Positions 22,237 to 31,042 of a stretch of DNA of 64,000 nt are shown in pieces. Position 1 is the first letter of the stretch; the number at the start of each line of letters is the position of its first letter. Under the pieces are notes generated by a model that did no database searches, was not told where the DNA came from, and was given only the letters and a program-made list of their open reading frames with translations. This DNA comes from Cupriavidus numazuensis (GTDB lineage Bacteria > Pseudomonadota > Gammaproteobacteria > Burkholderiales > Burkholderiaceae), in NCBI RefSeq assembly GCF_905397435.1, contig NZ_CAJPVI010000032.1:48181-112180 (forward strand), written 5' to 3'. A program made the position numbers and the translations under genes.

Positions 22237-22593
22237 ATGAATTCCCAGGATAATTGCATCTTCTGCAAGATTGTGGCTGGCCAGATCCCGTCGCGGAAAG
22301 TCTATGAAGACGACGACATGGTGGCTTTCCACGATATCCACCCGAAGGCCCCCGTACACTTCCTGCTGATCCCCAAGTCACACGTCGACTCGCTGGCGGA
22401 GTGCGGTCCAGCCGAAGGGGAGGTGCTTGCTAGAATGATGTTGAAGGTGCCAGAACTGGCGCGCGCGGCAGGCTGTGGCAACGGCTTCCGGACGGTGATC
22501 AATACCGGCCCGGATGGCGGCCAGGAGGTCTACCACCTGCACGTGCATGTGCTCGGTGGGCCGCGCCATCAATGGAAGGTGGCGCTGCCCTGA
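22237..22593 (+). CDS. hinT: HIT-family purine nucleoside phosphoramidase (HinT)
   Basis: A 118-residue HIT protein that hydrolyses nucleoside phosphoramidates. The histidine triad HLHVHVLGG lies near the C terminus; CIFCKIVAGQIPS at the start is the Hint signature with the zinc Cys pair. The frame begins 10 codons earlier; MNSQDNCIF at 22237 is the usual start. Confidence 0.95.
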   Translation: MNSQDNCIFCKIVAGQIPSRKVYEDDDMVAFHDIHPKAPVHFLLIPKSHVDSLAECGPAEGEVLARMMLKVPELARAAGCGNGFRTVINTGPDGGQEVYHLHVHVLGGPRHQWKVALP

Positions 22594-22739
22594 ACAGGCA
22601 GCTCTTGGCATGAGGAGCCGGACCGCGTGTGCGGGCCGGACGCTGCGCCGGCAACCGTCGCCCGGCGCGGCCAAATTCGGACGGAACAACGGGTCCGGGC
22701 GGCAACAGGTATCGCCCGCGGCTTCATCAGGAGCAAGAA

Positions 22740-22961
22740 ATGGGTTCGTTTAGCATTTGGCATTGGCTGATCGTTCTGGTGATCGTCATGCTCGTTTTCG
22801 GCACCAAGAAGCTGCGCAATATCGGTCAGGACCTGGGCGGCGCGGTCAAGGGCTTCAAGGATGGCATGAAGGAAGGCGACGACAAGGCGGCACCGGCCAA
22901 GGAACTGCGCGATTCCACCACGATCGACGTGGACGCCAAGGAAAAGACCCGCCAGCAATAA
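22740..22961 (+). CDS. tatA: Sec-independent protein translocase TatA
   Basis: A 73-residue TatA with an N-terminal membrane helix (SIWHWLIVLVIVMLVFG), the FGTKKLR hinge, an amphipathic helix (NIGQDLGGAVKGFKDGM) and a charged tail. It forms the translocation pore for folded proteins. ATG 22740 follows AGGAGCAAGAA. First of tatA-B-C; several predicted Tat substrates are in this window (PetA, the sulfite-oxidase-like protein, one Bug protein). Confidence 0.96.
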   Translation: MGSFSIWHWLIVLVIVMLVFGTKKLRNIGQDLGGAVKGFKDGMKEGDDKAAPAKELRDSTTIDVDAKEKTRQQ

Positions 22962-23063
22962 GCCCGGCACTCCGGCTTTTCCCCGTTCTCGTCCAGTCTC
23001 TTTGCACCGAGTGGTTGCTCGCCCGATGAATCTCGCCCCGGCTGTTGTCCGCCTCACGCCCGC

Positions 23064-23570
23064 ATGATTGACCTTGGCATTTCGAAGCTGGCGCTGATCG
23101 GCGCCGTGGCGCTGATCGTGATCGGCCCGGAGCGCCTGCCGCGCGTCGCGCGCACGGTGGGTGCGCTGGTCGGCCGCGCGCAGCGCTATATCAATGACGT
23201 CAAGGCTGAAGTGAGCCGCGAGGTGGAACTCGAAGAACTGCGCAAGATGCGCACGGAATTCGAAGACGCCGCGCGCGATGTCGAGCGCACCATCCACAAG
23301 GAAGTCAGCGAGCAGACGCAGGCGCTGAACGAAGCGCTGGGCGGTATCGACGACACCGCGAACCTGGGCGGAGGCGCCGCGGACATCGTGCCGAGCTGGC
23401 ACTCGGCCCACAAGGCGCACAACGGCCGCAAGAGCTGGCGCGTCAAGCAGGGCGCGCGCCCGCTCTGGTTCAAGCGCCAGAACAACGTGCGCGTCTGGGT
23501 GCAGTCGGGGGCCGCGCGCGTCAAGCGCCACCGCCCGGCTGTCGGCCAAGCCCGTTCCTTCTTCGAATGA
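23064..23570 (+). CDS. tatB: Sec-independent protein translocase TatB
   Basis: A 168-residue TatB: membrane helix with GPERLPRVAR hinge, then a long charged amphipathic helix. The basic C-terminal tail (about 120-168, rich in Arg/Lys/Trp) is unstructured-looking. It forms the substrate receptor with TatC. It lies 102 bp after tatA and 108 bp before tatC. Confidence 0.95.
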   Translation: MIDLGISKLALIGAVALIVIGPERLPRVARTVGALVGRAQRYINDVKAEVSREVELEELRKMRTEFEDAARDVERTIHKEVSEQTQALNEALGGIDDTANLGGGAADIVPSWHSAHKAHNGRKSWRVKQGARPLWFKRQNNVRVWVQSGAARVKRHRPAVGQARSFFE

Positions 23571-23678
23571 GCACGACCGGGCAGCAGCACGCTTGCTGCC
23601 CGAGCCGTCGCATGCCTGCCGCGCAAGCGGTGCCACCGAAATTCAAATGCCAGCCACCTCGGCTGAGCGGTCCACGCC

Positions 23679-24467
23679 ATGAGCGACAACCCGTCCAACG
23701 ATCCTCAAGACGAATCGCAGCAGGAAACCTTCATTTCCCACCTGATCGAGCTGCGCGAGCGGCTGGTCAAGGCGGTGGCCGGCATCATCCTGGTGTTCGT
23801 GGGGCTGGTGTACTGGGCCCCCGTTATCTTCAACCTGTTTGCGCGGCCACTGATGGAGTCGCTGCCCAAGGGCGGCAAGATGATCGTGACCGATGTGACC
23901 GGCTCTTTCTTTGTGCCGATGAAGGTCACGCTGCTGGTCGCGTTCCTGATTGCGCTGCCGTGGGTGCTGTATCAGGTCTGGCAGTTCGTCGCGCCAGGCC
24001 TGTACCAGCATGAGAAGCGGCTGATCGTGCCGCTCGTGAGCAGCAGCTACGTGCTGTTCCTGTGCGGCGTGGCATTTGCGTACTTTCTTGTCTTCCCGAC
24101 CGTGTTCCACTTCATGGCGCACTACAACGCGCCGCTGGGTGCGGACATGTCGACGGACATCGACAAGTACCTGAGCTTTGCGATGACCACATTCCTCGCG
24201 TTCGGCATCACTTTCGAAGTGCCGGTGGTGGTGATCGTGCTGGTGCGCTTTGGCGTGGTCGAGCTGGAAAAGCTCAAGCAGATCCGCCCGTATGTGATTG
24301 TCGGAGCCTTCATCATTGCGGCCGTTGTCACGCCACCAGACGTGCTTTCCCAGCTCCTTCTCGCGGTGCCGCTGATTGCCCTGTACGAGCTCGGGTTGCT
24401 TATGGCGCGCTTCGTCGGCCGGCCGGTAGCGAGCCCGGATGCCGCAGGAGAAACCCAGGCGGATTGA
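23679..24467 (+). CDS. tatC: Sec-independent protein translocase TatC
   Basis: A 262-residue six-helix membrane protein that recognises the twin-arginine signal. Family marks: FISHLIELRERLVKA at the N terminus with the conserved Glu, and FVAPGLYQHEKR in the first periplasmic/cytoplasmic loop. Length normal. No strong terminator follows; a short TGTTGT/ACAACA dyad lies at 24530-24547. Confidence 0.96.
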   Translation: MSDNPSNDPQDESQQETFISHLIELRERLVKAVAGIILVFVGLVYWAPVIFNLFARPLMESLPKGGKMIVTDVTGSFFVPMKVTLLVAFLIALPWVLYQVWQFVAPGLYQHEKRLIVPLVSSSYVLFLCGVAFAYFLVFPTVFHFMAHYNAPLGADMSTDIDKYLSFAMTTFLAFGITFEVPVVVIVLVRFGVVELEKLKQIRPYVIVGAFIIAAVVTPPDVLSQLLLAVPLIALYELGLLMARFVGRPVASPDAAGETQAD

Positions 24468-24586
24468 GCGTCCCGAGCACCGGGAGCAGACGTTTTGCAC
24501 CATTTTGGGGAATTACCCCTCCCCATTTCTGTTGTTCAGTCACAACAAAAAACGGCCGTATACCCGGTTTACGCCGAAAAAGCCTT

Positions 24587-24614
24587 CTGACGGCCGGGGA
24601 CGCTGGCCCATAAT
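24587..24614 (+). promoter_or_regulatory. Candidate promoter of the porin gene
   Basis: CTGACG (24587-24592) and CATAAT (24609-24614) separated by 16 bp, giving a leader of roughly 75 bases before the porin ATG. Both boxes are 4-5 of 6 matches. Confidence 0.4.
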
Positions 24615-24697
24615 ACGCAGCAGACGTGAAGAAGATGCGTCGCCCAAGCACTTGGGCAACCAAGATTTCCCAATCAGTTGACAAGGAAAGTGTCGAT

Positions 24698-25843
24698 ATG
24701 AAGATGAAACTGTTTGCTGCTGCCGTTGCCGCTCTGGCCGCCGGTGGCGCGTATGCCCAGTCGAGCGTGACCCTGTACGGTGTGGTTGACGCTGGTATCG
24801 AATATCAAAACAACCAGCCGGCCAACGTGTCGCAGGGCGTCGGCTCTGGCCACAGCGTGACCCGCATGATCTCGGGCGGCCAGTCGGGCAGCCGTTGGGG
24901 CCTGCGTGGCGTGGAAGACCTGGGCGGTGGCCTGAAGGGTATTTTCGTCCTGGAAAGCGGCTTCACCGTTGACGATGGCAAGCTGGGCAATGACGGTCGT
25001 CTGTTCGGTCGCCAGGCTTTCGTTGGTGTGGGCAGCCAGTACGGTCAGCTGACCCTGGGTCGTCATCAGACCCCGTTCTATGACTTCGGTCTGCAGTTCG
25101 ACCCGATGGCCATTGCTTCGAACTACTCGATCACCGCAATGGACGGCGCCTTCTCGAGCCGTGCTGACAACTCGATCAAGTACATCGGCACGTTCGGTGG
25201 CCTGACCGCCAACGCTCTGTACAGCTTCGGCTCGAACACTGGCGGCGCCGCTTCGGTGTTCCAAGGTAACGCCGGTGAAGTCCCGGGTACCTGGAAGATC
25301 GGCCGCGAGTACAGCCTGAGCCTGACCTACGCTGGCGGTCCGTTCGCCGTGGGTGCTGTGTATGACGAAACCAACCTGGGCTTCACCGCTCAGCCGGATT
25401 CGACGGTTCGCCGCGCTTCGCTGGCTGGTTCGTACGCCTTCGGCCCGGCCAAGGTGTTTGCCGGCTATCGTTGGGCCAAGGGCGTTGACCTGGGCGTGAT
25501 TCCGTTCCTGGGCAACACCAGCCTGCAAGCCATCAGCGGCGCGAAGGCTTCGTCGAACCTGTACTGGCTGGGCGCTGGCTACCAGATCACCCCGGCATTC
25601 TCGCTGACCGGTTCGGCTTACTACCAAGACTTCCGCGGCGCCAAGGCTGATCCGTGGCTGTTCGTTGCTACGGCTGACTACGCACTGTCGAAGCGCACCG
25701 ACGCTTACCTGAGCCTGGCCTACGCCTACAACCGCGACAACTCGAATCTGGGTGTTAGCGGCTTCGGCAAGACCAACGTCGACTCGACGGGCAAGGGCGA
25801 CAGCCAGTTCGGCGCTACCGTTGGTATCCGCCACAAGTTCTAA
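24698..25843 (+). CDS. Gram-negative porin (OmpC-like general porin)
   Basis: A 381-residue trimeric beta-barrel porin. Signal peptide MKMKLFAAAVAALAAGGAYA, then QSSVTLYGVVDAGIEY, the usual betaproteobacterial porin N terminus; the C terminus GATVGIRHKF ends in the Phe needed for BAM recognition. The frame starts 24 codons earlier, but ATG 24698 has AAGGAAAG upstream and directly starts the signal peptide. Codon use differs sharply from neighbours (many GGT, GCT, GTT), the pattern of very highly expressed genes. Own promoter and a strong terminator; monocistronic. Confidence 0.96.
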   Translation: MKMKLFAAAVAALAAGGAYAQSSVTLYGVVDAGIEYQNNQPANVSQGVGSGHSVTRMISGGQSGSRWGLRGVEDLGGGLKGIFVLESGFTVDDGKLGNDGRLFGRQAFVGVGSQYGQLTLGRHQTPFYDFGLQFDPMAIASNYSITAMDGAFSSRADNSIKYIGTFGGLTANALYSFGSNTGGAASVFQGNAGEVPGTWKIGREYSLSLTYAGGPFAVGAVYDETNLGFTAQPDSTVRRASLAGSYAFGPAKVFAGYRWAKGVDLGVIPFLGNTSLQAISGAKASSNLYWLGAGYQITPAFSLTGSAYYQDFRGAKADPWLFVATADYALSKRTDAYLSLAYAYNRDNSNLGVSGFGKTNVDSTGKGDSQFGATVGIRHKF

Positions 25844-25883
25844 TCTGAAGCGGGCCTGAGCCCGCTGTAGATCGGCTTGAAGA

Positions 25884-25921
25884 AACGCCGGCATCCGAAA
25901 GGATGCCGGCGTTTTGTTTTG
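25884..25921 (+). terminator. Rho-independent terminator after the porin gene
   Basis: A 13-bp perfect stem AACGCCGGCATCC / GGATGCCGGCGTT with a GAAA tetraloop, then TTGTTTTGT. Confidence 0.93.
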
Positions 25922-26235
25922 TCCTCATCCTCATGCGTCTGCATGGGTGTGCGAGTCCATAACGTGTGCGCATGTGCCGAGCACAGCTTCGCATCGTTCC
26001 TGTCCGCGATGGTCATCAAGGTTGTTCTGGTGCCGCAGTGATGACTCAGCGACCATCCGAGGGTTTACTGCCTTGCGTCGCTGGTGCCTGGACCGAATCG
26101 CCAGTTTGCGGCGTGTAGGGTGCAGGCCCAAAAGTATCTCCCTGGCTTGTCGGGATGCCTGCGCGAAGCGCTGTCGATCCCAACACTCCCCAGACTCAAT
26201 TATGTTCTGGAGGAGGCGGCCCGAGCAGGACAACA
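25922..26235. other. Intergenic stretch with no supported gene
   Basis: About 310 bp between the porin terminator and the protease terminator. Open frames exist on both strands (for example 25931-26236 minus from a TTG), but none has a ribosome site, a recognisable domain or an ATG start, and the base composition is slightly lower in GC than the flanks. I see no RNA gene or clear repeat. Confidence 0.5.
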
Positions 26236-26265
26236 AAAAACCCCGCCATGCTGAGCGGGGTTTTT
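26236..26265 (-). terminator. Rho-independent terminator of the HtrA-type protease gene (bidirectional)
   Basis: AAAAACCCCGC / GCGGGGTTTTT around an 8-base loop, giving a T run on both strands. It begins 27 bp beyond the protease stop codon. Confidence 0.88.
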
Positions 26266-26292
26266 CGGTTGTGCAACCAGCAACCAGCTGGA

Positions 26293-27489
26293 CTACTGTT
26301 CCTCATCATCGAACGGCAGCGAACGCCGCGGAGGCGGAGGCCGTTTGCCAATCGTCACCGTCAGCTCGGCAGGCTTGCCGCGGCGAATCACCTTCATCTT
26401 GATATCCACGCCAGGCTTGAGCTGGGCAATGGCATTGAGCAGGGCGGTGGTATCGGTAATGGGCTGCCCATCGACCGAAGCCAGCACGTCACCTGGCTTC
26501 ACGCCTGCCTTGTCGGCGGGGCCCCCCTGCACCACGGCCGCAATCAGCGCGCCTTCCTTGGCGTCGAGCCCGAACGATTCCGCGATCTCGGGTGTCATGT
26601 CCTGCGGCTCCACGCCAATCCAGCCGCGCGTCACGCTGCCAGTCGAGATGATCGATTCCATCACCTGCTTGGCCGTCGAGACCGGGATCGCGAAGCCGAT
26701 GCCAAGCGACCCGCCCGACCGCGAATAGATCGCGGTGTTGATGCCCAACAAGTTGCCCTGTGCATCCACAAGCGCGCCGCCGGAGTTGCCGGGGTTGATG
26801 GCCGCATCCGTCTGGATGAAGTTCTCGAACGTGTTGATACCCAGGTGGCTGCGGCCCAGTGCGGAGACGATACCCATCGTTACGGTCTGGCCGACGCCGA
26901 ACGGGTTGCCGATCGCCAGCACCACGTCGCCCACCTTGACGTTCTCGAGGCGGCCAAGTGTGATGGCGGGCAGATCCTTCAGCGAAACCTTCAACACCGC
27001 CAGGTCGGTCTCGGGGTCGGAGCCCACTACCTTGGCGTTGGCTTTGCGGCCATCGGTCAGCGCGACCTCGATTTCATCGGCGCCGTCCACCACATGGTGG
27101 TTGGTTAGAATGTAACCCTCGGCACTGACGATGACGCCCGAGCCCAGGCTGGATACCGGTTCCTGGCGCTCAGGCAGCCGGTCGCCGAAGAAGAAGCGGA
27201 ACCACGGATCCTCAGCCTGCGGATGGGGCGAGCGCCGGGAGCCGTTCTTGCTGGTAAAGATATTCACCACGGCAGGCATGGCTTGCCGTGCAGCTTCGCT
27301 ATAAGACCCTTCCGCGGCGGCGCCGGCCACGTTGGGCACGACTTCCTTCAGCGCCACGATAGGCGACCCCGACTGCACCGCGACGCGGCCCCTCTGCAGC
27401 CACTCTGGCTTGAGCGTGGCCACGACGAACCAGACTGCCAGCACGACGGTGACAGCCTGGGCAAAGAACAGCCAAAAGCGCCGCAACAT
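26293..27489 (-). CDS. Membrane-anchored HtrA-type serine protease (DegS/AlgW-like)
   Basis: A 398-residue periplasmic trypsin-like protease with a single uncleaved N-terminal anchor (residues about 5-25), as in DegS/AlgW, which starts the RseA/MucA stress cascade. Catalytic triad His132 (TNHHVV), Asp162 (ETDLAVL) and Ser236 (GNSGGAL). Only one PDZ domain (about 275-370), where DegP has two. The tail PPPPRRSLPFDDEEQ is low complexity. Start codons of this gene and the divergent Nif3-like gene are only 19 bp apart. Whether it acts as DegS or as a quality-control protease cannot be told here. Confidence 0.92.
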   Translation of the reverse strand: MLRRFWLFFAQAVTVVLAVWFVVATLKPEWLQRGRVAVQSGSPIVALKEVVPNVAGAAAEGSYSEAARQAMPAVVNIFTSKNGSRRSPHPQAEDPWFRFFFGDRLPERQEPVSSLGSGVIVSAEGYILTNHHVVDGADEIEVALTDGRKANAKVVGSDPETDLAVLKVSLKDLPAITLGRLENVKVGDVVLAIGNPFGVGQTVTMGIVSALGRSHLGINTFENFIQTDAAINPGNSGGALVDAQGNLLGINTAIYSRSGGSLGIGFAIPVSTAKQVMESIISTGSVTRGWIGVEPQDMTPEIAESFGLDAKEGALIAAVVQGGPADKAGVKPGDVLASVDGQPITDTTALLNAIAQLKPGVDIKMKVIRRGKPAELTVTIGKRPPPPRRSLPFDDEEQ

Positions 27490-27508
27490 ATTGGAGTTTG
27501 AGCAAAAA

Positions 27509-28255
27509 ATGAAGACGAAAGAGCTGGAATTGTACTTGAACGACCTGTTGCAGGTTTCCCGCTACAAGGACTATTGTCCCAATGGCCTCCAAGTGCAAGG
27601 CAACGCCGAGGTCACACACATCGTGACCGGGGTGACGGCCAGCCTGGCTTTGGTCGAGGCCGCCATCGAGGCCGGTGCGCAGGCCATCCTCGTGCATCAC
27701 GGCTACTTCTGGAAGAGCGAGGACGCGCGCGTAGTCGGCCAGAAGCATGCGCGTCTCAAGCGGTTGCTGGGTGCCGATGTGAACCTGTTCGCCTATCACC
27801 TGCCGCTCGACAATCATCCCGAATTCGGCAACAACGCGCAGCTCGCGCTGCAGCTTGGCTTTGCGCCAACCGGGCGCTTCAGCGACGACCAGCTCGGCTG
27901 GACCGGCACGCTGCCTGCGCCGATGCCGCTGCAGGCGCTCGCCGCGCACGTTGGTGGTGTGCTCGGGCGCGAGCCGCTCGCTATCGGCGACCCCGGCCAG
28001 ATGATCCGCACGGTCGGGTGGTGCACCGGTGGTGCGCAGGGATATTTCGATGCTGCCGTCTCAGCCGGCGTCGACGCCTATCTGAGTGGCGAGGTCTCCG
28101 AGCAGACCACGCACCTTGCGCGCGAAAGCGGCGTGGCTTATCTCGCGGCCGGGCATCATGCGACCGAGCGCTACGGCATTCGCTCGCTAGGCGAGCATGT
28201 GGCCCAGCGCTTCGGCCTGCAGCACACCTTCATCGATATTCCCAATCCTGTTTGA
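27509..28255 (+). CDS. Nif3-like dinuclear metal centre protein (YbgI/DUF34 family)
   Basis: A 248-residue NIF3 family protein. The di-metal ligands are visible in LVHHGYFWKSE, LFAYHLPLDNHPEFGNNA and the C-terminal AAGHHATERYGI. The members form hexameric rings; proposed roles include GTP cyclohydrolase-I-like or metal-related functions, not settled. The frame runs back through the protease gene on the other strand; ATG 27509 gives the family N terminus MKTKELELYLNDLL. Confidence 0.93.
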   Translation: MKTKELELYLNDLLQVSRYKDYCPNGLQVQGNAEVTHIVTGVTASLALVEAAIEAGAQAILVHHGYFWKSEDARVVGQKHARLKRLLGADVNLFAYHLPLDNHPEFGNNAQLALQLGFAPTGRFSDDQLGWTGTLPAPMPLQALAAHVGGVLGREPLAIGDPGQMIRTVGWCTGGAQGYFDAAVSAGVDAYLSGEVSEQTTHLARESGVAYLAAGHHATERYGIRSLGEHVAQRFGLQHTFIDIPNPV

Positions 28256-28263
28256 TGCATGTC

Positions 28264-28296
28264 AAAAAAAACGGCCCCCATCGGGGCCGTTGTCTT
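28264..28296. terminator. Bidirectional terminator between nif3-like gene and mscL
   Basis: ACGGCCCC / GGGGCCGT with a 4-base loop. The plus strand continues TGTCTTGT; the minus strand continues with seven T. It serves the two converging genes. Confidence 0.85.
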
Positions 28297-28327
28297 GTCA
28301 GAATCCTGCTTCCGACTTTTTGCCGGT

Positions 28328-28765
28328 TCAGGCCTGGCGGGTTTTCAGGCTGTCGCGGATTTCACGCAGCAGGACGATATCTTCCGGCGTCGGCGGCGGT
28401 TCTGCCGGGGCGGCCGGCTCTTCCGCGCGCATCTTATTGAATGCCCGCACCATCAGGAAAATGATGAAGGCCAAAATTACGAAGTTGACAACGATAGTCA
28501 GAAAATTCCCGTAAGCAAACACGGGCACACCGGCTTTTTTCAACGCGTCAAGCGTCATGGGCGTACCCGGAGGCGGTTCGGCCAAGGTAACGAACATATT
28601 CGAGAAATCCAGCTTGCCGACGATACGCCCGATGACCGGCATGATCAGGTCATTGACCACCGAATCCACGATTTTTCCGAATGCCGCGCCAATGATCACG
28701 CCGACCGCAAGGTCGATCACGTTGCCGCGCATTGCGAAGGTCTTGAACTCCGACATCATGCTCAT
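28328..28765 (-). CDS. mscL: Large-conductance mechanosensitive channel
   Basis: A 145-residue MscL that opens under membrane tension to release solutes in hypoosmotic shock. N-terminal SEFKTFAMRGNVIDLAVGVIIGAAFGKIV is the pore-lining helix; second helix NFLTIVVNFVILAFIIFLMV; cytoplasmic helix PEDIVLLREIRDSL. AAGGAGA lies 7 bases before ATG 28765, which decides this start over the upstream one at 28789. Confidence 0.97.
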   Translation of the reverse strand: MSMMSEFKTFAMRGNVIDLAVGVIIGAAFGKIVDSVVNDLIMPVIGRIVGKLDFSNMFVTLAEPPPGTPMTLDALKKAGVPVFAYGNFLTIVVNFVILAFIIFLMVRAFNKMRAEEPAAPAEPPPTPEDIVLLREIRDSLKTRQA

Positions 28766-28863
28766 GGGGCATTCTCCTTCTTGTTGCAAGCAATGAACGT
28801 TTCAAGGTCAGAAGCCTGCCGCATCAATGCGCGGAAAGCAAGCTTGCATGCGGCTATCGGGCT

Positions 28864-28884
28864 TGTACGACCGATAATCGTACA
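28864..28884. promoter_or_regulatory. Perfect dyad upstream of petABC
   Basis: TGTACGA-N7-TCGTACA, 96 bp upstream of petA and about 100 bp upstream of mscL on the other strand. The symmetry suggests a dimeric regulator site. A looser second dyad CAATTTA-N16-TAAATTG is at 28931-28960. Confidence 0.5.
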
Positions 28885-28979
28885 TTCCCATTGGGTTTTT
28901 CGCCTATCTCGTGCCGAGGTGCCTCATGTACAATTTATGGTTGACGCAAAATCTAAATTGACTTCCCCTGGGGTTTGGA

Positions 28980-29597
28980 ATGAGTGACCAGCAAGACGTG
29001 AAGAGCGTGGATAAAGGTCGCCGCAATTGGTTGATCGCGACATCCGTCGCTGGCGGCGTCGGAGGCGTAGCAGTAGCGGTTCCTTTCGTCAGTACCTTTG
29101 CACCATCCGAGAAGGCCAAGGCGGCCGGCGCGCCAGTGGAAGCCGATATCGGCGCCCTCAAGCCCGGCGAGATGATGACAGTCGAATGGCGCGGCAAGCC
29201 GGTCTGGATCCTGCGCCGCACAGACGAGATGCTGGCCTCGCTCAAGAAGACCGACGGCGAAGTCGCCGATCCCAACTCCGACGTTCCGTTCACCATGCCG
29301 ACGCCGGAGTACTGCAAGAACGAAACCCGCTCCCGCGCGGACCACAAGGATCTCCTGGTCGTCGTGGGCATCTGCTCCCACCTTGGCTGCTCGCCTTCGG
29401 GTCCTTTCGCCGCCGGCTCCAATCCTCAGCTGGGCACCGATCCCGGTTTCCTCTGCCCCTGCCACGGCTCCACCTTCGACCTGGCTGGCCGCGTGTTCAA
29501 GAACAAGCCGGCGCCGCAGAATCTCGATGTTCCCCCGTACCAGTTCCTTACCGACACCAAGATCGTGATCGGCAAGGACGAAAAAGGAGAAGCTTGA
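28980..29597 (+). CDS. petA: Ubiquinol-cytochrome c reductase, Rieske iron-sulfur subunit
   Basis: High-potential 2Fe-2S subunit of the cytochrome bc1 complex. The 205 residues have an N-terminal twin-arginine anchor (GRRNWLIATSVAGG), so export is probably by the nearby TatABC. Cluster box 1 CSHLGCSPS and box 2 CPCHGSTFD each give one Cys and one His ligand plus the disulfide cysteines. First gene of petA-B-C; petB starts 2 bp after its stop. Confidence 0.97.
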   Translation: MSDQQDVKSVDKGRRNWLIATSVAGGVGGVAVAVPFVSTFAPSEKAKAAGAPVEADIGALKPGEMMTVEWRGKPVWILRRTDEMLASLKKTDGEVADPNSDVPFTMPTPEYCKNETRSRADHKDLLVVVGICSHLGCSPSGPFAAGSNPQLGTDPGFLCPCHGSTFDLAGRVFKNKPAPQNLDVPPYQFLTDTKIVIGKDEKGEA

Positions 29598-29599
29598 TC

Positions 29600-31003
29600 A
29601 TGGCGGCCGAAAAGCAAGTCAAGACAACCGGTCTGCTGGGCTGGATCGACGCCCGCTTCCCCGCCACACAGCTTTGGGAAGACCATCTCTCCAAGTACTA
29701 CGCGCCGAAGAACTTCAACTTCTGGTACTTCTTCGGTTCGCTCGCGCTGCTGGTGCTCGTCATCCAGATCGTCACCGGCATCTTCCTGGTGATGAACTAC
29801 AAGCCGGACGGCACGCTGAACGCCGCCGGCATTCCCGTGGCCTTCGCCAGCGTGGAATACATCATGCGCGAAGTCCCCTGGGGCTGGCTGGTGCGCTACA
29901 TGCACTCGACCGGCGCCTCGGCGTTCTTCGTCGTGGTGTACCTGCACATGTTCCGCGGACTGCTGTACGGTTCGTACCGCAAGCCGCGTGAGCTGGTCTG
30001 GATCTTCGGCTGCCTGATCTTCCTGTGCCTGATGGCCGAAGCGTTCATGGGCTATCTGCTGCCATGGGGCCAGATGTCGTACTGGGGCGCGCAGGTGATC
30101 GTGAACCTGTTCTCGGCGATCCCCGTGATCGGCCAGGACCTGTCGCTGTTTATCCGCGGCGACTACGTCGTGAGCGATGCGACGCTGAACCGCTTCTTCT
30201 CGTTCCACGTCATCGCGGTGCCGCTGGTGCTGCTGGCACTGGTGGTCGCGCACATCATCGCGCTGCACGAAGTGGGCTCCAACAACCCGGACGGCGTCGA
30301 GATCAAGGCGAAGAAGGACGAGAATGGCATCCCGCTGGATGGCATTCCGTTCCACCCGTACTACTCGGTCCATGACACGCTCGGTGTGGCCGGCTTCCTG
30401 GTGATCTTCTCGGCCGTGATCTTCTTCTTCCCGGAAGTGGGCGGCTATTTCCTGGAAGCGAACAACTTCTTCCCGGCTGACCCGCTCAAGACTCCGCCGC
30501 ACATCGCGCCGGTGTGGTATTTCACGCCGTTCTACTCGATGCTGCGTGCGACCACGTCGAACTTCCTGCCGATCCTGTGGGTGTTCTTCGCACTGGTGCT
30601 GGGCATGCTGTTCGTGCGCAGCAAGGACGCGCGCATCAAGGCTGCTTCGGTCGCCATCGCCGTGATCCTCGCGGTCGGTTTCTACTTCATCGACGCCAAG
30701 TTCTGGGGCGTGCTGGTGATGGGTGGCTCGGTGATCGTGCTGTTCTTCATGCCGTGGCTCGACTGCTCGCCGGTCAAGTCCATCCGCTATCGTCCCGCTT
30801 TCCACAAGACGATCCTGATCGTCTTCGTGGTGGTGTTCCTGGTCCTCGGCTACCTCGGCGTGCAACCGCCGTCGCCGGTGGGCGAGAAGGTGTCGCAGCT
30901 CGGTACGCTGCTGTACTTCGCCTTCTTCCTGACCATGCCGCTGTGGAGCCGCGCCGGCGAGTTCAAGCCGGTGCCGGAGCGCGTCACGTTCCATCCGCAC
31001 TGA
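29600..31003 (+). CDS. petB: Cytochrome b of the bc1 complex
   Basis: A 467-residue eight-helix membrane subunit with both b hemes and both quinone sites. Seen: WLVRYMHSTGASAFFVVVYLHMFRG (heme His ligands), GYLLPWGQMSYWGAQV (Qo site), FSFHVIAVPLVLLALVVAHIIALHEVGSNNPDG. The PEWY motif of the mitochondrial protein is here APVWYFTPFYSML, which is PVWY. Longer than the mitochondrial form by about 80 residues at the C terminus. GGAGA precedes ATG 29600. Confidence 0.97.
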   Translation: MAAEKQVKTTGLLGWIDARFPATQLWEDHLSKYYAPKNFNFWYFFGSLALLVLVIQIVTGIFLVMNYKPDGTLNAAGIPVAFASVEYIMREVPWGWLVRYMHSTGASAFFVVVYLHMFRGLLYGSYRKPRELVWIFGCLIFLCLMAEAFMGYLLPWGQMSYWGAQVIVNLFSAIPVIGQDLSLFIRGDYVVSDATLNRFFSFHVIAVPLVLLALVVAHIIALHEVGSNNPDGVEIKAKKDENGIPLDGIPFHPYYSVHDTLGVAGFLVIFSAVIFFFPEVGGYFLEANNFFPADPLKTPPHIAPVWYFTPFYSMLRATTSNFLPILWVFFALVLGMLFVRSKDARIKAASVAIAVILAVGFYFIDAKFWGVLVMGGSVIVLFFMPWLDCSPVKSIRYRPAFHKTILIVFVVVFLVLGYLGVQPPSPVGEKVSQLGTLLYFAFFLTMPLWSRAGEFKPVPERVTFHPH

Positions 31004-31042
31004 GCGAACGCGCGAACCCCGACAAGAGGACAAGGACACACG

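Noticed and set aside
25931..26236. Minus-strand frame of about 100 codons downstream of the porin
   Set aside because: Needs a TTG start, has no ribosome site or recognised domain, and begins inside the protease terminator.
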